Assembly: GCA_964494645.1 (NCBI GenBank)
Contig: CAZBSH010000002.1
Location: 53,637 to 117,636 of the forward strand
Source of the DNA: Christensenella sp964494645
GTDB taxonomy: Bacteria; Bacillota; Clostridia; Christensenellales; Christensenellaceae
DNA length: 64,000 nt
Direction of reading: 5' to 3'
Shown piece by piece: positions 25,289 to 34,181 of the stretch. Under the pieces are notes generated by a model. The model was not told the DNA's origin, did not search any database, and saw only the letters and a list, made by a program, of their open reading frames with translations. Numbering within the stretch: the first letter of the stretch is position 1; each line of letters begins with the position of its first letter. Made by a program: the position numbers and the translations under genes.

Positions 25289-26296
25289 ATGGATAAATCA
25301 AATAAACTTGCCAAAAATAATGTCCTTACTTCAAACGAGGCGATTGTTATCTATATCATTATCGGCCTGTGCCTGGTGATCGGACTGGTGAATAATTCGT
25401 TCTTTAGCGTAGGAACCGTGATCGATACGGCACGCGCGATGCTTACGATGTTAATGTTTGCCCTGTGCGAGATGATCGTCATTGTCTCCGGAGGAATTGA
25501 TGTATCGTTTCCGGCGTTTGCTTCATTTGCGATGTATTTTACCTCCAAGCTGATGATTGATAATGGCTGGGATGGTGTGTTGCTCGCGTTTGTGATTTCC
25601 GGTCTGGTTGGTCTTGCGCTTGGTGTGATCAATGCGTTTCTGATCGGGACATTCAAAATACCGACACTGATCGCGACGCTCGGAACAAGCAGCCTGATCA
25701 ACGGTGCATTGCTTTCCTTCGTAGGCGTCAACGAGATTACAAATCTTCCAACGCAGCTAGATAGCATGGCAAAGGCATACCTGTTCCAAGTGGACCTCGG
25801 AAACAAGGTTTCCTCCATGTCTGTATTCATCATTCTGCCTGTTGTGCTGTGCGTGGTCGTGTGGTTCTTGATGAAATACACGATGCTCGGGCGCGCGATC
25901 TACGCAATCGGCGGGGATCAAAATTCTGCGCGTCGCGCAGGATTCAACGTTGTAAAAACACAGTATTTTATTTATATGTTTGTAGGCGCCATCGTAGGCA
26001 TCACAGGTATGACGTATACGCTTTTGGCGCGTAATTCCAACCCCAACAATCTGATGGGCAGCGAAATGCTGGTTATCGCGGCCGTTGTCATTGGCGGCGC
26101 GCGTATCACAGGGGGTCATGGGAGCGTGCTTGGGACAGTTCTGGGCGTGGCGTTGTTAAGTATCGTACAAAACAACCTGATCATTTTGGGTGTGCCGACT
26201 TACTGGCAGACATTTGTGATCGGTATGTTGATTATTATTGGCTGTACGATCACCTCCATCAAGGCGAAGCGCATTGCGCTCAGCCCGAAGATTTAA
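25289..26296 (+). CDS. Sugar/polyol ABC transporter permease 1
   Basis: 335 residues, about ten membrane helices, BPD_transp_2 family (motifs VIVSGGIDVSFPAFASFAM and AAVVIGGARITGGHGS). It follows the ATPase gene by 15 bases with GGAAGGGGG upstream of the ATG. The Phe-Pro in the first motif, in place of the usual SVG, resembles LsrC/RhaP-type permeases. Confidence 0.87.
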   Translation: MDKSNKLAKNNVLTSNEAIVIYIIIGLCLVIGLVNNSFFSVGTVIDTARAMLTMLMFALCEMIVIVSGGIDVSFPAFASFAMYFTSKLMIDNGWDGVLLAFVISGLVGLALGVINAFLIGTFKIPTLIATLGTSSLINGALLSFVGVNEITNLPTQLDSMAKAYLFQVDLGNKVSSMSVFIILPVVLCVVVWFLMKYTMLGRAIYAIGGDQNSARRAGFNVVKTQYFIYMFVGAIVGITGMTYTLLARNSNPNNLMGSEMLVIAAVVIGGARITGGHGSVLGTVLGVALLSIVQNNLIILGVPTYWQTFVIGMLIIIGCTITSIKAKRIALSPKI

Positions 26297-26310
26297 GGAA
26301 GGGGGCGTAA

Positions 26311-27333
26311 ATGATGGAAAAACAAGCACAGAAAAAAGTGAATGTATTAAAATCAATTGATAAAAATATTTTATGGCTGTTCGTGATCATCGTCGCGCTG
26401 GTTATCATTATGACATTTGCAGCGCCGGGACAGTTCCTTACGATCTCGAACTTTCAGTCTATGACGTTCCAGTTCCCTGAATTCGGGATTATGGCGCTTG
26501 GTATGATGCTGTGTATGATCGCGGGCGGGATCGACCTTTCCGTGGTTGGGGTTTCTAACCTCGCGGGTATTGTTGCGGCGGTGATCATGAAGACGGCGGG
26601 GATCGACAACACAGGCGCAATTGTAGGGGCAGTTATTGCCGCGGTCGCGGTAGGTATTGGCGCAGGCGCGTTCAATGGGTTCATGATCGGGAACCTGCGT
26701 ATCCCTGCCATGCTGGTAACGCTTTCTTCGCAGCAGATATTCACAGGGCTTGGGCTCGCGATTACCAAAGGACCGGCAATCACAGGACTTTCCGACGCGT
26801 TTAAAACGATCGGGAACGGTTTGTTCTTAGGGGTAATCCCGTATTCGCTGCTGATTTTTGTGGGTGTTGTTATCGTACTGATGCTCATCCTAAAGTATAC
26901 GGTCTATGGACAGCAATTGTACCTGATGGGTGCAAATCCGACGGCGTCACAGTATTCGGGCATCAACAACTTCGGTGTGACGATGAAGACGTATATGGCA
27001 TCGGGTATTATGGCGGCAATTGCGGGTATCGTTGTGTGCTCGCACTTGGGATCGGCAAAATCCGATTACGGTACGACATACACGCTGCTTACCCTTTTGA
27101 TCGTCATCCTTGGGGGCGTTTCTCCGGCGGGCGGCAAAGGGAAGTTAGCAGGCGTTGTGTTATCGATTATCGTACTACAGGTGATTTCCAGCGCATTCAG
27201 TATCCTGCGCTTCGATTCGTTCCTCAAGACCTTTGTATGGGGGCTTGTACTGATCGTTGTTATGATGGTGCAATATGGTGCTGAAATTTATGGCGGTCGT
27301 CCGAAAAAATTAAAAGTGAGGAAAACAGCATGA
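26311..27333 (+). CDS. Sugar/polyol ABC transporter permease 2
   Basis: 340 residues, about ten membrane helices, with IAGGIDLSVVGVSNLAG and ILGGVSPAGGKGKLAG. It pairs with permease 1. GGAAGGGGG precedes ATG 26311; a second ATG follows immediately. It overlaps the DhaK-like gene by four bases (ATGA), showing one continuous operon. Confidence 0.87.
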   Translation: MMEKQAQKKVNVLKSIDKNILWLFVIIVALVIIMTFAAPGQFLTISNFQSMTFQFPEFGIMALGMMLCMIAGGIDLSVVGVSNLAGIVAAVIMKTAGIDNTGAIVGAVIAAVAVGIGAGAFNGFMIGNLRIPAMLVTLSSQQIFTGLGLAITKGPAITGLSDAFKTIGNGLFLGVIPYSLLIFVGVVIVLMLILKYTVYGQQLYLMGANPTASQYSGINNFGVTMKTYMASGIMAAIAGIVVCSHLGSAKSDYGTTYTLLTLLIVILGGVSPAGGKGKLAGVVLSIIVLQVISSAFSILRFDSFLKTFVWGLVLIVVMMVQYGAEIYGGRPKKLKVRKTA

Positions 27334-28340
27334 AGAAAATAATCAACAAGTCGGAAGATTTCATCAAGGAAATGCTGGAAGGCATTTATCTTGCGCATGG
27401 CGATATGGTAGGATACGCGGGCGACGACCTGCACTGCCTGGTCAGCAAACACAAAAAACAGGGCAAGGTTGGTATCGCGACGGGCGGTGGCAGCGGACAT
27501 CTGCCGCTGTTCCTCGGTTATGTCGGGCAAGGCATGCTCGACGGATGCTCGATCGGAGATGTATTTCAGTCGCCGAGCGCCGAGCAGATGTTTGAAGTGA
27601 CAAAAGAGATCGACTCCGGAGCCGGCGTATTATATATCTACGGAAACTATAACGGAGATATCTTCAACTTCGATATGGCTGCTGAAATGGCGGACTTCGA
27701 AGCGGATATCAAGGTGGAGAGCGTTGTTGCGGGGGAGGATGTTGCTTCCGCAGGTCCGGCAGCGCCGGGCGCGAAAAACACACGTCGTGGTGTTGCGGGA
27801 ATTTTCTTTGTTTACAAGTGCGCGGGCGCGGCGGCGGATGAGATGATGTCGCTTGCGGAGGTAAAACGTATCGCGGAAAAAGCATGCGCGAACGTTCGTA
27901 CAATGGGTGTTGCTTTAACGCCGTGTATTGTTCCGCGCGTTGGGAAACCGAGCTTTGAGATCGGTGACGACGAGATGGAGATCGGCATGGGAATCCATGG
28001 CGAGCCGGGCATTCGCCGCGGCAAGCTGCTTCCGGCAGACGAGATCGTTGCGGAGATGATGGAGCCCATCATTGCGGATATTCCGTATGTTGCGGGGGAC
28101 GAAGTGGCAGTTCTGATCAATGGTCTTGGCAGTACGCCGCTTGAAGAACAGTATGTTGTATACCGTAAGGTGGATGAAATTCTGAAGGCAAAAGGCATCA
28201 AACCGTATAAGGTTTATGTTGGCGAATACGCTACGTCTCTTGAGATGGCGGGGATGTCTATCTCGCTTTTGAAGTTAGATGACGAACTGAAGAAGCTCAT
28301 TGATAAACCGGCAAACACACCTTTCTTCAAACAGATATAA
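27330..28340 (+). CDS. dhaK: Dihydroxyacetone-kinase substrate-binding subunit DhaK-like
   Basis: 336 residues. DhaK subunits bind a ketose through a hemiaminal bond to His; here the nucleophilic His is residue 223 in GMGIHGEPG. The residues that flank the substrate in DhaK are present: GGGSGH at 52-57 and Asp110 in NYNGDIFNF. After GGGSGH the usual EPAH is replaced by LPLF, so the pocket may be different. With DhaL it would phosphorylate dihydroxyacetone or a related ketose such as a tetrulose, delivered by the ABC importer. No DhaM (PTS-type) partner is present. Confidence 0.85.
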   Translation: MKKIINKSEDFIKEMLEGIYLAHGDMVGYAGDDLHCLVSKHKKQGKVGIATGGGSGHLPLFLGYVGQGMLDGCSIGDVFQSPSAEQMFEVTKEIDSGAGVLYIYGNYNGDIFNFDMAAEMADFEADIKVESVVAGEDVASAGPAAPGAKNTRRGVAGIFFVYKCAGAAADEMMSLAEVKRIAEKACANVRTMGVALTPCIVPRVGKPSFEIGDDEMEIGMGIHGEPGIRRGKLLPADEIVAEMMEPIIADIPYVAGDEVAVLINGLGSTPLEEQYVVYRKVDEILKAKGIKPYKVYVGEYATSLEMAGMSISLLKLDDELKKLIDKPANTPFFKQI

Positions 28341-28373
28341 GAAGAGACGGGATTTTTCAGGGAGGCAAACACA

Positions 28374-28997
28374 ATGAATCAGAAACAATTGCTTGACGTA
28401 ATGGCAAGCTGGAAGAAAATTATGGCAGACAACCGCGATTACTTGATTGAGATTGACGGTGTGGTTGGAGATGGTGATCTGGGTCTTACAATGAGTGACG
28501 GGTTTGCCGCAGCATATGATGCGGTAGCGTCCGGAGAGGAAAAAGACCTTGGAAAAATGCTGTATTTTGGCGGGAAAGCAATGTCTACGGCGGTTCCTTC
28601 CACAATGGGAACGCTGATGGCTTCCGGACTTATGAGTGCGGGCAAAGAGCTGAAAGGAAAAGACGAACTTGACGCGAACGAAGTCGTTACGCTTTTTCAG
28701 GCATACTTTGATGGCGTTATGAACCGTGGCAGCGCAAAGGTTGGAGATAAAACTTTCCTTGACGGGCTGTATCCCGCGATCGAATCCTTAAAGAGGGACG
28801 CGGCTGCAGGGGTAGAGCTGAAAACGATGGCGGAAAATGCAAAAAAAGCTGCGGAAGAAGGATTCCTCGCAACAAAAGGAATGCTTGCGGTCCACGGACG
28901 CGCGGCAACGCGCGGCGAAGCATCGCGCGAATTGCTTGATCCGGGCGCGGCGGTTGCGAAGCTATTGATGGAAGGATTCGCAAGCGCTGTAGCATAA
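28374..28997 (+). CDS. dhaL: Dihydroxyacetone-kinase nucleotide-binding subunit DhaL-like
   Basis: 207 residues, an eight-helix nucleotide-binding domain. Its Mg-ADP-binding Asp residues are in place (D28, D33, D35 in IDGVVGDGDLG); the His that usually follows (GDGDHG) is Leu here. The later block STMGTLMASGLMSAGKEL matches the family. It is 34 bases after dhaK with GGGAGGC before the ATG. Absence of DhaM here leaves open whether phosphate comes from ATP or from a distant DhaM. Confidence 0.85.
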   Translation: MNQKQLLDVMASWKKIMADNRDYLIEIDGVVGDGDLGLTMSDGFAAAYDAVASGEEKDLGKMLYFGGKAMSTAVPSTMGTLMASGLMSAGKELKGKDELDANEVVTLFQAYFDGVMNRGSAKVGDKTFLDGLYPAIESLKRDAAAGVELKTMAENAKKAAEEGFLATKGMLAVHGRAATRGEASRELLDPGAAVAKLLMEGFASAVA

Positions 28998-29027
28998 AGG
29001 TCTTACTACGAAGCATAGTTGGCGGAG

Positions 29028-29058
29028 AAGGCGGACAGAAATGTCTGCCTTTCCCTTT
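29028..29058 (+). terminator. Probable terminator of the polyol operon
   Basis: Stem AAGGCGGACA (29028-29037) and TGTCTGCCTT (29042-29051), one G-U pair, followed by the T-rich TTCCCTTTCCTTA. Confidence 0.6.
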
Positions 29059-29133
29059 CCTTATCACGCCTGCGGATCGATCATGCTTCCAATAAGAGAA
29101 TAGCGTGCGGCATGCTGCATCTATAGAAAACGC

Positions 29134-29166
29134 AACAAAAAACGCACTGCCGTTTAGGCAATGCGC
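29134..29166 (-). terminator. Terminator of the LacI-family gene
   Basis: Stem CGCACTGCC (29143-29151) and GGCAATGCG (29157-29165) with one mismatch; on the minus strand TTTTTTGTTG follows it. Confidence 0.7.
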
Positions 29167-29180
29167 TTGAAAATATCGGT

Positions 29181-30185
29181 TTATTTTTTCTTGGGCGGAC
29201 AGGTGCTCTGACGCTCTACAAGCCGCGATCCCAGAAGGATCTTGACATTGCTGTTGATCGGATCTTCCTGCATGCGTTCGCACAGCCTGCGTACAGCACG
29301 CCGACCGATCCTGCGTCGCGGTACGCGCATAGTGGTCAGAGGCGGATCAGAGATCGTACAATAGGGGATGTCGTCAAATCCCATGATGGAGATATCTTCC
29401 GGGATTTTATATCCGGCCTCCTGTAGGGCTTTCATTGCCCCAAGGGCGATCGTGTCGTTATCCGCAAAAGCGGCTGTTGGCAGTTTTGCACCCTTGCTGA
29501 TATATTCCTTCATGGAATCGTATGCGCCGTCGAGGGTGGGGATTAGCTCAAAGGTGTTTTTACATGAGAGACCGAGAGCCGTGCAGCAGTCATAAAAAGC
29601 GAGGCTGCGCTCGTGAAAGTTAGAGATCTCAGTGGCGCTTTTGAAGTAAGCAACCTTTTTATGACCCAAATCGGCCAGATATTTCAGCGCAAAGTAGGTG
29701 GTTTCCTGATTGTTCATTACAACGCATTCATACGGCTCGCGCGACATTATGTTGTCAACGATGACCATAGGCGTTGCGACCGTTTTCAAAAGCGGGTAAT
29801 CATCAGGAGGGATCTCTGTTCCCAACAAAATGATACCGTCAGAGGTATCCTCTTGTAAGATCTTGAGCGCCTGTTTGAAATTGCCTTTTACGGTTGTGAT
29901 GATAAGGTTATACCCCATCTCGCGGCATTCGGCTTCCACAGCGTCTATGATCGCCGAAATAAAACCGGCATTTCCGTCCACGATCATGCTGTGATCCTTG
30001 TACTTTAAGAACCGGATATTTTTTAGCGGAACCTTGTTTTTGGGCGGAAGCTTATAATCGTACTCTTTTAATATGTTTTGTACACGTTTTCTTGTTTCGT
30101 CGCCCACGCCGGGTTTATTGTTTAGTACAAGCGAAATAGTGGCGGGTGAAACATTTGCAAGACGTGCGATATCCCGAATTGTCAT
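29181..30185 (-). CDS. LacI-family transcriptional repressor
   Basis: 334 residues. The N-terminal DNA-binding domain reads MTIRDIARLANVSPATISLV with a hinge at about residues 45-60, then a periplasmic-binding-like effector domain (GFDDIPYCTISDPPLTTMR block near the C-terminus). It stands between the polyol ABC/DhaKL operon and the divergent alcohol dehydrogenase gene. Palindromes of the GTTTAnTAAAC type are in front of both, which makes it the likely shared repressor. AGGTAGG precedes the ATG. Confidence 0.9.
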   Translation of the reverse strand: MTIRDIARLANVSPATISLVLNNKPGVGDETRKRVQNILKEYDYKLPPKNKVPLKNIRFLKYKDHSMIVDGNAGFISAIIDAVEAECREMGYNLIITTVKGNFKQALKILQEDTSDGIILLGTEIPPDDYPLLKTVATPMVIVDNIMSREPYECVVMNNQETTYFALKYLADLGHKKVAYFKSATEISNFHERSLAFYDCCTALGLSCKNTFELIPTLDGAYDSMKEYISKGAKLPTAAFADNDTIALGAMKALQEAGYKIPEDISIMGFDDIPYCTISDPPLTTMRVPRRRIGRRAVRRLCERMQEDPINSNVKILLGSRLVERQSTCPPKKK

Positions 30186-30260
30186 AACAAGAACCTACCT
30201 AACGAGAATTTATCTACTTATTATATATAATCATAACATTTGTGCATAAGGAATGCAATT

Positions 30261-30271
30261 GTTTAATAAAA
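30261..30271. promoter_or_regulatory. LacI-type operator-like site A
   Basis: GTTTA-A-TAAAA (30261-30271), a 5-1-5 near-palindrome overlapping a candidate -10 for the alcohol dehydrogenase. Its centre (30266) is 21 bases, two helical turns, from that of site B (30287). Confidence 0.6.
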
Positions 30272-30281
30272 AAATAATGCA

Positions 30282-30292
30282 TTTTAGTAAAC
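30282..30292. promoter_or_regulatory. LacI-type operator-like site B
   Basis: TTTTA-G-TAAAC (30282-30292), matching the GTTTACTAAAC palindrome at 22424 apart from the first and centre bases. It lies 25 bases before the alcohol dehydrogenase start codon. Confidence 0.6.
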
Positions 30293-30316
30293 AAATAAAT
30301 GAAGGAGTGATATCAC

Positions 30317-31492
30317 ATGAAAAATTTTGTAGCGGAGGTCCCGGAAAAGATCGTGTTTGGCACCGGCGTCTTGCAGGAGCTTGGAAAATATGCGGAGGGG
30401 CTTGGAAAGAAGGCGTTTATTGTAACAGGACAGAGTGAACGTCCCGAAAAAACCGCACTTTTGGAAACAGTGCGCGCACAGCTCAAGCAAGCGGGGATGG
30501 AGACGGTCGTGTTTGCGGAGGTGGAGCAAAATCCTACCACAACAACATGCGATCGTGGTGCTCTTCTCGCGCGGGAAAACGGCTGTGATGTCGTTGTGGG
30601 CGTAGGTGGCGGCAGTCCGATGGATGCATCCAAATTTATTGCCCTTCTTGCGGCTTCGGGCGGCAGCGCGGTGGACTACATTCCGGGTGGGAAATTTGCG
30701 GATGTAGAAGACAAAGAACTGAAGTGCCTGCCCATCATCGCGATCACAACAACGGCGGGCACGGGCAGTGAGTCGACCCCGTTTGCGGTAGTGACGAATC
30801 CTGAAAACAGCAATAAGCCGGGTACAGGCCATGATTTCTGGTATCCGACTCTCTCGATCGTAGACCCGGAACTGACCTTGACTCTGCCGAAAAATGTTAC
30901 AGTCAATACCGGTCTTGATGTGTTTTTCCATGCGTTTGAGGCGTATGTCTGCAAGGATGATAACGAGTATGCGGATATGTTTGCGAAGCGCGCGATTGAG
31001 CTTGTGGTGGAGAATCTGAAAAAATGTGTGGATGATCCGCAGGATATAGAGGCGCGCAGCGCGATGTCGCTTGCCAATATGTTGGCGGGCACGGCGATCG
31101 CGCTGGGCGGAACGTTTGCGATTCATGGCATGGGGCATAGTATCAGTGGACACTTTGGCGCCATCCACGGTGAGACGCTGTGTGCATTAGGACCGGCGCT
31201 AACAGAGTACTCCTATAAAGGCAACATTCCGAAATTCGCAAAGGCGGCGGTGTTGTTGGGCGCAGACCCGAAGCAGGATGAAGAAACACTCGCGCGTACG
31301 TGCGCACAACAGCTGCGTGTGTTCCTTGCGGAGTTTGGCAAGGATATTACCATTTCTTCTCTGGGGGTCACGCAAGAATCCATTCCGGCACTTGCGGATG
31401 ATGCTCTGTTCGCGATGAGCGGCGCAATTGAGGCAACGCCGATCATGATGACACGGCAGGATATTATCGACGTATATATGAAGTCCATGTAA
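30317..31492 (+). CDS. Iron-containing alcohol dehydrogenase
   Basis: 391 residues. NAD-binding GVGGGSPMDASK and TTTAGTGSE, then metal ligands Asp201 and His205 in NTGLDVFFHAFEAYV and two His in HGMGHSISGHFGAIHGE. This is a complete group III (Fe-type) alcohol dehydrogenase. Members interconvert alcohols and aldehydes or ketones, including 1,3-propanediol, lactaldehyde and polyols. Its location behind the LacI sites suggests it works on the polyol or ketose handled by DhaKL. The substrate is inferred only from context. Confidence 0.88.
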   Translation: MKNFVAEVPEKIVFGTGVLQELGKYAEGLGKKAFIVTGQSERPEKTALLETVRAQLKQAGMETVVFAEVEQNPTTTTCDRGALLARENGCDVVVGVGGGSPMDASKFIALLAASGGSAVDYIPGGKFADVEDKELKCLPIIAITTTAGTGSESTPFAVVTNPENSNKPGTGHDFWYPTLSIVDPELTLTLPKNVTVNTGLDVFFHAFEAYVCKDDNEYADMFAKRAIELVVENLKKCVDDPQDIEARSAMSLANMLAGTAIALGGTFAIHGMGHSISGHFGAIHGETLCALGPALTEYSYKGNIPKFAKAAVLLGADPKQDEETLARTCAQQLRVFLAEFGKDITISSLGVTQESIPALADDALFAMSGAIEATPIMMTRQDIIDVYMKSM

Positions 31493-31505
31493 TCCGATGA
31501 TATAA

Positions 31506-31540
31506 AAACGACCCGCTTACAAGCGGGTCGTTTATTTTTG
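31506..31540. terminator. Bidirectional terminator
   Basis: Perfect stem AAACGACCCGCTT (31506-31518) and AAGCGGGTCGTTT (31521-31533), then ATTTTT. It separates the alcohol dehydrogenase gene from the convergent small membrane protein gene. Confidence 0.88.
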
Positions 31541-31549
31541 ATGATGTAT

Positions 31550-31762
31550 TTATTGAAACAGCCCCGTTGGCTGCGCGGGATCATGCTGTTCTGCCCAACG
31601 CTCTTGAAACGCCTGATATTCCGGCGAAAGCTTGTATTCCGCTACTCTGGTATTGAATACTCTCACCATGCTGAGTACAAAAAGCACGAGTAAAACAGTT
31701 ACAACAACGACAGTAATCACCGTACCACGTATTTTTTTCTGTTTGTTCGAATCGTTTTCCAT
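31550..31762 (-). CDS. Small single-pass membrane protein, unknown function
   Basis: 70 residues. A basic N-terminus (MENDSNKQKKIRG) is followed by one hydrophobic helix (VITVVVVTVLLVLFVLSMV) and a soluble C-terminal tail with several aromatic and acidic residues. I do not recognise a family. AAGGGTGG precedes the ATG at 31762; a TTG two codons upstream is less likely. The region is flanked by genes facing away, so it is a single-gene unit. Confidence 0.65.
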   Translation of the reverse strand: MENDSNKQKKIRGTVITVVVVTVLLVLFVLSMVRVFNTRVAEYKLSPEYQAFQERWAEQHDPAQPTGLFQ

Positions 31763-31913
31763 AAGCAATCCACCCTTTTTGGATCATATCTGTATTATAC
31801 ACCGCCCGCTGTAAATACGCAATCTATATTGGATGCAAATTACGGATGGAAAACACGATCATTACCTGATATAATATTACAGAGTTTATCAAAGTCCGTT
31901 GGAGGATACACGA

Positions 31914-32699
31914 TTGAAATATGACGTAACGGTCAGCATCGTAAACTATAACAATTATGAGAAAGCGCGCCATGCCATCCGGACGCTTCTTGAATATACG
32001 CACGGCGTACGCATGAAAATTTATTTGATCGACAACGCATCCAAGGACGGCAGCGCAGTGCGTTTGGCTGACGAATTTTCGGCGCTCAGCGTTATATTTA
32101 GCGATAAAAATCTTGGCTTTGGCGCGGGGCATAATCTGGTGCTTGATTTGATTGATTCGGATTTTCACGCGATCGTTAATCCGGATATTGTATTGCAAAG
32201 CGATATCTTGACCGAGCTTGTTCATTTTATGCGTAAAAATCCGGATGTGGGCATGTGTACGCCGGCAGTACGTTACACAAACGGAGATCCGCAGCACCTG
32301 CCCAAGCGTAATCCAAGATTGAAGTATCTGATCGCAAACCGCACGCCCGGAAAAAAGTGGGAAAGTATACGCAACCATTATAAAATGCTGGATGAAGATT
32401 TAGCCGGGGTGACGGATGTCGAATTTGCCAGCGGATGTTTTTTATTGATTCGCACAGAGCTGTTTAAGCAGATCGGAGGATTTGACGAGCGGTACTTTAT
32501 GTACTTTGAAGATGCGGATCTGTCACGGACTGTATTAAAAAGCGCACGCGTGGTATTTTATCCGCATGATTATGTAGTGCATGATTACGCGCGCAGTAGC
32601 GCACACAGCGCGCGGTATTTGATGATCCATATCAGCTCCATGTTTAAGTATTTTTTCAAGTGGCGCGGTAAGACCGAGCAACTTGACATACAGAAGTAA
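31914..32699 (+). CDS. Family 2 glycosyltransferase, rhamnosyltransferase-like
   Basis: 261 residues from the TTG at 31914, which GGAGG precedes by eight bases. GT-A fold: opening VSIVNYNNYEKARHAI, then IYLIDNASKDGS, NLGFGAGHN and the region IVNPDIVL, which carries the D-x-D-like site; C-terminal FDERYFMYFEDADL is characteristic of rhamnosyltransferases (WbbL/RfbF-like). It leads the rml cluster and probably adds a dTDP-rhamnose-derived sugar to a surface polysaccharide. Confidence 0.8.
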   Translation: MKYDVTVSIVNYNNYEKARHAIRTLLEYTHGVRMKIYLIDNASKDGSAVRLADEFSALSVIFSDKNLGFGAGHNLVLDLIDSDFHAIVNPDIVLQSDILTELVHFMRKNPDVGMCTPAVRYTNGDPQHLPKRNPRLKYLIANRTPGKKWESIRNHYKMLDEDLAGVTDVEFASGCFLLIRTELFKQIGGFDERYFMYFEDADLSRTVLKSARVVFYPHDYVVHDYARSSAHSARYLMIHISSMFKYFFKWRGKTEQLDIQK

Positions 32700-32748
32700 A
32701 AAAAGCTATGATAATATAGTTAAAATACCCAATCAAAGGGGGGCAGTT

Positions 32749-33636
32749 ATGAAAGGAATCATACTTGCGGGGGGCTCGGGTACGCGCCTGTATCCGCTTA
32801 CGATCATGACCAGCAAACAGCTTTTGCCGGTATACGACAAACCGATGATCTATTATCCGCTTTCCACGCTAATGTTGGCGGGCATCAAGGATATTCTGAT
32901 CATCTCTACGCCTGTCGATTTGCCGCGCTTCGAAAGCCTGCTTGGCGACGGTTCGCAATTCGGCATTTCACTTTCGTATAAGGAACAGCCATCGCCGGAT
33001 GGTCTTGCGCAGGCGTTTATCATCGGTGAAGAGTTTATCGGTGATGATACATGCGCAATGATTTTGGGCGATAATATTTTTTATGGAAACGGTCTGTCAC
33101 AATTGATGGCGGAAGCTGTCACGAATGCGGATCATGGTCGCGCAACAGTGTTTGGTTACTATGTGGATGACCCGGAACGTTTTGGTATCGTTGACTTCGA
33201 CAAAAACGGCAAAGCGCTTTCTGTGGAGGAAAAACCAAAAAATCCGAAATCCAACTACGCGATCACGGGTCTGTATTTTTATGATAACCGTGTGGCAAAA
33301 TATGCAAAGGCGTTAAAACCGAGCGCGCGCGGCGAACTTGAGGTTACCGACCTCAATGCCGTGTACTTAAAAGAAGGCGATCTGGATGTCAAGCTGATGG
33401 GTCGCGGATATGCGTGGCTTGATACGGGAACGTTTGATTCGCTGATCGAGGCGGCGGAGTTTGTGCGTATGCTGCAAAAACGGCAGGGCATTGTGATGTC
33501 CGCGCCGGAAGAGATTGCGTTCCGCAAAGGATGGATCGACTGTGATACGCTTAAAAACAGTGCTGCGAAATATGGAAAATCTCCGTATGGCGAGCATTTG
33601 AATGCGGTTGCGGAAGGGAAGGTGCTTGATATATGA
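32749..33636 (+). CDS. rmlA: Glucose-1-phosphate thymidylyltransferase
   Basis: 295 residues. It forms dTDP-glucose from glucose-1-phosphate and dTTP, the first step to dTDP-L-rhamnose. Signature GGSGTRLYPLTIMTSKQLLP, then EQPSPDGLAQAF and GDNIFYG. Length matches RmlA. ATG 32749 follows AAAGGGGGGC. The last four bases overlap rmlC. Confidence 0.95.
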   Translation: MKGIILAGGSGTRLYPLTIMTSKQLLPVYDKPMIYYPLSTLMLAGIKDILIISTPVDLPRFESLLGDGSQFGISLSYKEQPSPDGLAQAFIIGEEFIGDDTCAMILGDNIFYGNGLSQLMAEAVTNADHGRATVFGYYVDDPERFGIVDFDKNGKALSVEEKPKNPKSNYAITGLYFYDNRVAKYAKALKPSARGELEVTDLNAVYLKEGDLDVKLMGRGYAWLDTGTFDSLIEAAEFVRMLQKRQGIVMSAPEEIAFRKGWIDCDTLKNSAAKYGKSPYGEHLNAVAEGKVLDI

Positions 33637-34178
33637 AGCTGAGAGAAACGGGCATCGAGGGTTTGGTTGTGATCGAGCCGGACGTGCATGGAGACCATCG
33701 CGGATGGTTCATGGAAACATACAGCAAGCCGAAGTTTGAAGAACTGGGGATTGTATGCGAATTTGTGCAGGATAATCATTCGTTTTCTGCACAGAAGGGA
33801 ACGCTGCGCGGGCTGCATTTTCAGAAAAACCCGATGGCGCAATCAAAGCTGCTGCGTTGTACGGCGGGGAAAATACTCGATGTTGCGGTCGACTTGCGAA
33901 AAAATTCGCCCACATATAAAAAGTGGTATGCGGTGGAGCTTTCAGCGGAAAACAAGTTGATGTTTTTTATGCCCAAGGGCATGGGACATGGATTTGTGAC
34001 GCTCAGTGATAACGTTGAGGTGCAATATAAGGTAGACGAGGTGTATTCGCCCGAATGCGACCGTTCTATTCGCTATGACGATCCGGATATCGGCGTCGAC
34101 TGGGGGATTGAAAATCCGATCCTCTCGCAAAAGGATTTGCAGGCGCCGTTGCTTTTAGACAGTGATGTGGATTTTTAA
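33633..34178 (+). CDS. rmlC: dTDP-4-dehydrorhamnose 3,5-epimerase
   Basis: 181 residues, cupin fold. Catalytic region TLRGLHFQKNPMAQSKLLRC holds the active His; later blocks are KNSPTYKKWYAVELS and KGMGHGFVTLSDN. It epimerises C3 and C5 of the 4-keto sugar. Start overlaps rmlA by ATGA. Confidence 0.95.
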   Translation: MKLRETGIEGLVVIEPDVHGDHRGWFMETYSKPKFEELGIVCEFVQDNHSFSAQKGTLRGLHFQKNPMAQSKLLRCTAGKILDVAVDLRKNSPTYKKWYAVELSAENKLMFFMPKGMGHGFVTLSDNVEVQYKVDEVYSPECDRSIRYDDPDIGVDWGIENPILSQKDLQAPLLLDSDVDF

Positions 34179-34181
34179 ACG

